Positions 43,479 to 47,247 of a DNA stretch of 47,247 nucleotides are shown piece by piece. Numbering within the stretch: position 1 is the stretch's first letter; each line of letters begins with the position of its first letter. Where the stretch lies: the NCBI GenBank assembly GCA_002360535.1, contig DEQR01000024.1, forward strand, positions 1 through 47,247. Direction: 5' to 3'. This DNA is from Thiobacillus sp. UBA3361. GTDB taxonomy: Bacteria; Pseudomonadota; Gammaproteobacteria; Burkholderiales; Thiobacillaceae. Both the position numbers and the translations under genes were made by a program. Below the pieces are notes generated by a model. That model was not told the origin of the DNA. It did not search any database and saw nothing but the letters and a program-made list of their open reading frames with translations.

Positions 43479-43974
43479 TCACCATCCTCCCAGGGACAGC
43501 ATGGCCGCCATCTGCTGCGGCCTGCTGCCCGTTTCGTCTCCCACAGCTTTGAGGACCACCTTCGGTTGAGCTGAAAATATCGCAATAGATTTGCCGCTTT
43601 CTGGGTCAACGCCCCCACCGCCATTGATCCATTTGCCCTTGAAATTCCCGTTCCTCCTCTTCGATTGAATCCGCCGTGGAGTCGGGGATGCAGCTGTGGC
43701 GATAGCGCTTGCCGTTCCTGGGCGTGTAGGTGGAGGCCAATTTCTATTCTTCAGCGCTCGGCGGCGGCGGCGCCGGCAGAGACGCCGGCTGTTTTTCGGG
43801 CATCGGCACGGGGGTGGTATCCGCGGCCCGATGGGGTTCCTTTGTCACCGGGTCGGGCGGTGTTGGAGGGGGGATGCCGCGGCGCGTGGCCTTCTTGGCA
43901 GGCAGCAGGATGATGCTGATCTGCAGGTCTTGTGTCGCTATCGACGGCACATTGACCTTCCATGGCACCAGCAA
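43479..43974 (-). pseudogene. Broken reading frame with Pro-rich segment, unknown family
   Basis: From ATG at 43974 the minus strand encodes 76 residues: a mildly hydrophobic start (VPSIATQDLQISIILLPAKK) then a Pro-rich stretch ending PAPPPPSAEE, resembling the beginning of a TonB-like protein. A TAG (43744-43746) stops it, but the same frame continues 45 codons (TYTPRNGKRYRHSCIPD ... GQMDQWRWGR). Another frame then reads INGGGGVDPESGKSIAIFSA through MLSLGGW to a stop at 43479. Natural-looking protein in successive frames suggests one damaged gene with an amber codon and a frameshift near 43620-43650. Hydrophobic residues upstream of the ATG follow a TGA. The family call is only a guess. Confidence 0.4.
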
Positions 43975-44058
43975 GCCGCCGTGAATCGCCAGCGATCAAA
44001 ACAATGCCAGGAGAAATCCACTCCGGAACTCAGGAAAAGGAATGCCCGCCCCAGAATG

Positions 44059-44082
44059 GGAAAAGGGGCCGTGAAGCCCCTT
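44059..44082 (-). terminator. Probable terminator after soxB
   Basis: AAGGGGC-CGTGAA-GCCCCTT forms a seven-base-pair stem about 22 nt beyond the soxB stop; on the minus strand it is followed by a short T stretch (TTTT, partly in the stem). Moderate quality. Confidence 0.5.
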
Positions 44083-44104
44083 CTGTCAAACCCTCCCGGT
44101 CGGT

Positions 44105-45832
44105 TTACAGCACGACGCCCGGGTTGCTGGCAGGCACGCCGACGATCTTGGGCTGGTTGAGCTTGACGCCCTTGATGGTCTTCTTGGCGCGCAGGTATTC
44201 GGCCACCACGTCCCAGATGGGGGTGCCGGTCGCACCCTCGGCCACAGGCGCCCAGCCGGCCACCTTGTAGGTCTTGTCCGGATCGACGGGCTTGCCCTTG
44301 AGCATCATGTTGCTGATGCGCCTGCCGATGTCCTTGGTGGGATCGACGGTGTACTCGATGCCGCCCACCCGCACCATGTCGCCGCCCTGCTGGTAATAGG
44401 GGTCGGGGTTGAACAGGTTGTCGCACACGTCCTCCATGATGGTCTTGATCATGGTGCCCTTCATGGGAGTCAGGGTGGAGGCGGGGTAGGTGATGGCGGT
44501 CTGGTCCATCAGGCGTTCCATGGTGATGGCCTCGCCCGGCAGGATGGTGGTGCCCCAGCGGAAGCCCGGCGAGAAGCCGGCGTCGGCGCCCTTCACCTCC
44601 ATCAGGGCGTCCAGGATCAGCTGGTCCCAGGTGCCGTTGAAGTTGCCGCGGCGGTAGAGGAAGTCGTCGGACACCGCCAGCACCTCGTTGAGCTTGCTCT
44701 CGAAGGGGGCGCGGATGGTCTTGATCAGGGCCTCCATCTTGGCATCGGCCTTCAGGAAGTTGGAGAACACGGGCAACAGACGGTACTTCCAGCCGGTGAC
44801 CTTGCCGTTCTTCACGCTGAAGTCCATCACGCCCAGGAACTTGCCGTTGGAGCCGGCGTTGGTCACCAGGCAGGTGCCGCCGTTGGGGGTCTTCACCGGC
44901 ACCGGCTGATAGACGCCGTCGTGAGTATGGCCGCCGAAGATGGCATCGACACCATCGACCCGGCTGGCCATCTTCAGATCGACATCCATGCCGTTGTGGG
45001 ACAGCACCACCACCACCTTGGCACCCTTGGCCCGGGCCTCGTTGACCCACTTCTGCATGCTGTCGTCGCGGATGCCGAACGACCAGTCGGGCACCATCCA
45101 GCGCGGGTTGGCGATGGGGGTGTAGGGGAAGGCCTGGCCGACGATGGCCACCTGCACGCCGTTGATCTCCCGCAGGGTGTAAGGCTTGAAAACCTGGTCG
45201 CCGAAGTCGTTGGTGACCACGTTCTGGGCCACGAAGTCCAGGCCGGCCTTCTTGAAGTCACCGTTGACGATCTCCATGACCCGCGCCTGGCCGTAGGTGG
45301 ACTCCCAGTGGGGGGTCATGACATCGACACCCAGGGCGATGCAGGCGTCCACCATGTCCTGGGCATTGGTCCACAGGGCGGTGGCGGAACCCTGCCAGGT
45401 GTCGCCGCCGTCCAGTAGCAGGGAGCCGGGGCGGGAGGCGCGCACCTGGTCCACCAGGGTCTTCAGATGGGCGAAGCCGCCCACCTTGCCGTAGGTCTTG
45501 GCGGCGGTCTGGAAGTCCAGGTAGGTGAAGGCATGGGCGTCGGCGCCGCCGGGCTTGATGCCGTAGTGCTTCAGGAAGTGCTCGCCCACCAGGTGCGGCA
45601 CCTTGCCGGCCATGTCACCGATGCCCAGGTTGACGTTGGGCTCGCGGAACCAGATGGGCAGCAGCTGCGCGTGGCAGTCGGTGATGTGCATGAAGGACAC
45701 GTTGCCGCCGGTCGGGCAGTCGTAATAGCCCTTGGGCAGGTTGCCGGCGAGCACGTCCTTGCTGTCCAGCGCCAGGCCGGAAGCGGCGGCAGCGGCCAGG
45801 ACTTGCATGAATTCGCGACGGGACATGGACAT
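44105..45832 (-). CDS. soxB: Thiosulfohydrolase SoxB
   Basis: Periplasmic dimanganese hydrolase that releases sulfate from the SoxYZ-bound thiosulfonate in thiosulfate oxidation. 575 residues. Tat signal SRREF at 4-8 with an Ala-rich stretch; 5'-nucleotidase-type metal motifs MHITDCHAQLLP, LLDGGDTWQGS, LSHNGMDVD and FGGHTHDGVY are intact. GAGAGGAGC precedes the ATG. It is separated from soxA by 165 nt that include a bidirectional terminator, so it may be transcribed partly from its own promoter. Confidence 0.98.
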   Translation of the reverse strand: MSMSRREFMQVLAAAAASGLALDSKDVLAGNLPKGYYDCPTGGNVSFMHITDCHAQLLPIWFREPNVNLGIGDMAGKVPHLVGEHFLKHYGIKPGGADAHAFTYLDFQTAAKTYGKVGGFAHLKTLVDQVRASRPGSLLLDGGDTWQGSATALWTNAQDMVDACIALGVDVMTPHWESTYGQARVMEIVNGDFKKAGLDFVAQNVVTNDFGDQVFKPYTLREINGVQVAIVGQAFPYTPIANPRWMVPDWSFGIRDDSMQKWVNEARAKGAKVVVVLSHNGMDVDLKMASRVDGVDAIFGGHTHDGVYQPVPVKTPNGGTCLVTNAGSNGKFLGVMDFSVKNGKVTGWKYRLLPVFSNFLKADAKMEALIKTIRAPFESKLNEVLAVSDDFLYRRGNFNGTWDQLILDALMEVKGADAGFSPGFRWGTTILPGEAITMERLMDQTAITYPASTLTPMKGTMIKTIMEDVCDNLFNPDPYYQQGGDMVRVGGIEYTVDPTKDIGRRISNMMLKGKPVDPDKTYKVAGWAPVAEGATGTPIWDVVAEYLRAKKTIKGVKLNQPKIVGVPASNPGVVL

Positions 45833-45954
45833 GGGTGGTGCTCCTCTCGATGGTTTGGTTTCTGACCGGACGATTCTTGGTCAGGCCGGTCATGCGGACA
45901 ATGGTAGCGATGGCCCAAGAGCACTAGACAATATGGGCGCGGAGTGGCGGGCAG

Positions 45955-45983
45955 AAAAAATCCGGGCAGCGCCCGGATTTTTT
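45955..45983. terminator. Bidirectional intrinsic terminator between soxA and soxB
   Basis: AAAAAATCCGGGC-AGC-GCCCGGATTTTTT: a seven-base GC-rich stem extended by A/T runs on both sides, 15 nt after the soxA stop. It should stop transcription arriving from soxA on the minus strand. Confidence 0.9.
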
Positions 45984-45997
45984 CGTCGGCCTGCCGG

Positions 45998-46828
45998 TTA
46001 CTTCCGGAACACCGAGGCCTTCATCTCCAGACCGTTGGAGAGGTAGGAGTGGAAGTACTCCAGGTTGTTGAAGCGGGTGCTGCCCGGCATGTCCGGCACG
46101 TGGCGCACCTGCTTGAAGCATCCCTCGTAGCAGTTCTGCAGGGTCACCAGGTTCTCGCCGCCGCGGAACACCGGCCAATGCACCGCCTGGCCGAGCACCG
46201 GGGAGAGTAGTTCGGAACGCAGCCGGTTGCCGGCATTGTCCACGTGGCAGTTGGCGCAGGAGAAGTTGAGCTGGCCGGCGCGGGCGTAATAGGTCTGTTT
46301 GCCGTCCTCGAAGGCCTTCATGGCCCCGGCGCCCTCCACCTTGATGTTCATCTTCATGCCATCGGACAGGGTACGGCCGTAGGCTGTCACCAGCCCCATG
46401 GTTTTCTTGTCGTCGTACTTGAATGCTTCTTCCCCGTTGGCCACGCGGCAGGCGTTGATGGCGTCCTCGAAGGTCACCACCTTGCCCTTGGCCTCGTCGA
46501 ACATGGGGTAGTTGCCGGCGATCATCTTGCCGCCGTTGGGCAGGCAGTCCGCGTAGGTCTTGCCGTTCTTGAACTGCGTATTCCACAACTTCTGCCCCTT
46601 TTCCAACTCACCCACATAGGGGGGGAACTCCATGATGGAGTCATACTGGGACTTGGCATCGGGATCGAAGGCCAGGGCGCCGAAGACGTAGTCGTCCATC
46701 TTGATGTCGGGATACTTGTCCTTGAAGTGTTTGACCAGCTTCATGCGGTCATCCTCGGGGGCCGCCTGAGTGGCCATGGCGCCCAGCAGCAGTCCAGCGC
46801 CCGCCAGTGTCAGAATCAGTTTATTCAT
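45998..46828 (-). CDS. soxA: Sulfur oxidation c-type cytochrome SoxA
   Basis: Subunit of the SoxAX cytochrome, which couples thiosulfate to the SoxY cysteine. 276 residues with a Sec signal (LILTLAGAGLLLGAMATQA). One CxxCH haem site, C191-A-N-C194-H195, is present; the N-terminal haem of diheme SoxA is lost, with Cys95 and Cys127 at positions that form a disulfide in related proteins. Cys237 in NCYEGCFKQVR is the expected axial ligand that becomes persulfidated. soxX is not in the window. Confidence 0.96.
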   Translation of the reverse strand: MNKLILTLAGAGLLLGAMATQAAPEDDRMKLVKHFKDKYPDIKMDDYVFGALAFDPDAKSQYDSIMEFPPYVGELEKGQKLWNTQFKNGKTYADCLPNGGKMIAGNYPMFDEAKGKVVTFEDAINACRVANGEEAFKYDDKKTMGLVTAYGRTLSDGMKMNIKVEGAGAMKAFEDGKQTYYARAGQLNFSCANCHVDNAGNRLRSELLSPVLGQAVHWPVFRGGENLVTLQNCYEGCFKQVRHVPDMPGSTRFNNLEYFHSYLSNGLEMKASVFRK

Positions 46829-46846
46829 GCCGTCCTCCAGAACTTG

Positions 46847-46868
46847 CGGGGCCGGCCAGCCGGCCCCG
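46847..46868. promoter_or_regulatory. Strong hairpin between soxZ and soxA
   Basis: CGGGGCCGGC and GCCGGCCCCG are perfect ten-base complements with only CA between them, midway in the 58-nt soxZ-soxA gap. No T-run follows, so it is more likely an RNA stabiliser or partial attenuator than a terminator. Confidence 0.55.
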
Positions 46869-46886
46869 ATGAATAGGTCATCGATC

Positions 46887-47198
46887 TCAGCTGACGGTGG
46901 CGTCCGCCGAGCCTTTCTCGCCCTTGTTGTCTTCCCAGCTCACGGTGACCTTGTCACCAGCCTTGGCGCCCTTGACCCGGAACGCCAGGTACGGGTTCTT
47001 GCTGATGCCGCCGCCCCATTGGGCGTCCATCACCGTCTTGCCGCCCACCGTCGCCGTCACGTTCGTGATGTGGTGCGCGGGCACCACCTGGCCAGTCTTC
47101 GGGTCCTTGCGCAGGCCCGTCTCCATCGGGTGGTTCATCAGGCACTTGACCTCCGCGGCACCGTCCTTCATGGAGGCGCGAATCTTCATGTCAGCCAT
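46887..47198 (-). CDS. soxZ: Thiosulfate oxidation carrier protein SoxZ
   Basis: 103-residue partner of SoxY in the periplasmic SoxYZ sulfur carrier; it has no signal of its own and is exported with SoxY. The immunoglobulin-like fold is recognised by EVKCLMNHPMETGLRKDP, VPAHHITNVT and ISKNPYLAFRVKGAKAGDKV. AAAGGA lies before its ATG. In other species soxY is directly upstream; here the remaining 49 nt of the window do not yet show the typical SoxY end (GGCGG). Confidence 0.97.
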   Translation of the reverse strand: MADMKIRASMKDGAAEVKCLMNHPMETGLRKDPKTGQVVPAHHITNVTATVGGKTVMDAQWGGGISKNPYLAFRVKGAKAGDKVTVSWEDNKGEKGSADATVS

Positions 47199-47247
47199 TT
47201 ATCTGTTCCTTTCGTTCAATCTTCACTGGGGATGTACGGGTCGAGTA

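Noticed and set aside
44040..44100. Amber codon in the broken frame as a recoding (read-through) signal
   Set aside because: A second frame change is also needed downstream and no recoding structure was seen, so decay is the simpler reading.
43938..45050. 370-codon minus-strand frame overlapping soxB
   Set aside because: It is the soxB sequence read in another frame; soxB is certain.
47216..47247. Possible end of an upstream gene (LDPYIPSED-stop) at the right edge
   Set aside because: Only nine codons are visible and they do not match the SoxY C-terminus expected there; frame cannot be decided.

Overview
The window is a GC-rich stretch of a chromosome that most resembles a chemolithotrophic, sulfur- and hydrogen-oxidising betaproteobacterium (Thiobacillus-like; inferred from gene content, not from a database search). 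The main evidence is the mla - bolA - murA - his - hinT - tatABC gene order, a soxZ-soxA-soxB thiosulfate-oxidation block, and an Isp-type membrane [NiFe] hydrogenase. Most genes lie on the minus strand in long, tightly overlapping operons. No rRNA, tRNA, CRISPR array, integrase or insertion sequence was recognised.

Layout. 1-1.1 kb: a decayed nifM (nitrogenase maturation) on the plus strand. 1.1-2.4 kb: an ammonium transporter with a good sigma-54 promoter. 2.4-14.5 kb (minus strand, read right to left): mlaFEDCB, an ABC-2 exporter pair, a BolA-family gene, murA, hisG, hisD, hisF, hisI, hisE, hinT, tatA, tatB, tatC and a terminator. The usual hisC-hisB-hisH-hisA block is absent between hisD and hisF. 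14.5-19.1 kb: a DUF72-like gene, a secreted tandem-repeat protein with its own promoter and terminator, an HDOD protein, cysS and a GlcG-like protein. 19.2-29.1 kb: a fatty-acid desaturase and a complete nine-subunit V/A-type ATPase operon (H-C-I-K-F-E-A-B-D). 29.2-35.6 kb: a [NiFe] hydrogenase operon (hupD, hyaF/hupH, hynS, isp1, a new 37-codon ORF, isp2, a 148-residue unknown, hynL) that runs in the same direction straight into the ATPase operon. hypC is divergent from it. 35.9-43.3 kb: housekeeping and unknown genes (thioredoxin-TPR, DUF3025, GGDEF-EAL, SpoIIAA-like, EamA, rmuC). 43.4-44.0 kb: a broken reading frame. 44.1-47.2 kb: soxB, soxA, soxZ.

How the parts fit together. Electrons can enter from thiosulfate (Sox) and from H2 (Hyn/Isp). 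The Tat system encoded here can export the two visible twin-arginine substrates, HynS and SoxB. The hydrogenase operon continues into a V-type ATPase, which suggests, but does not prove, a link between H2 oxidation and ion-gradient use.

Best candidates for undescribed biology: the secreted protein built from about twelve 12-13-residue DP-x-x-aromatic repeats (15234-16055); the 37-codon ORF joined by ATGA overlaps to isp1 and isp2 (32698-32811); the three-cysteine protein between isp2 and hynL (30986-31432); and the near-perfect hairpin that encloses the start codon of ATPase subunit D (20797-20826).
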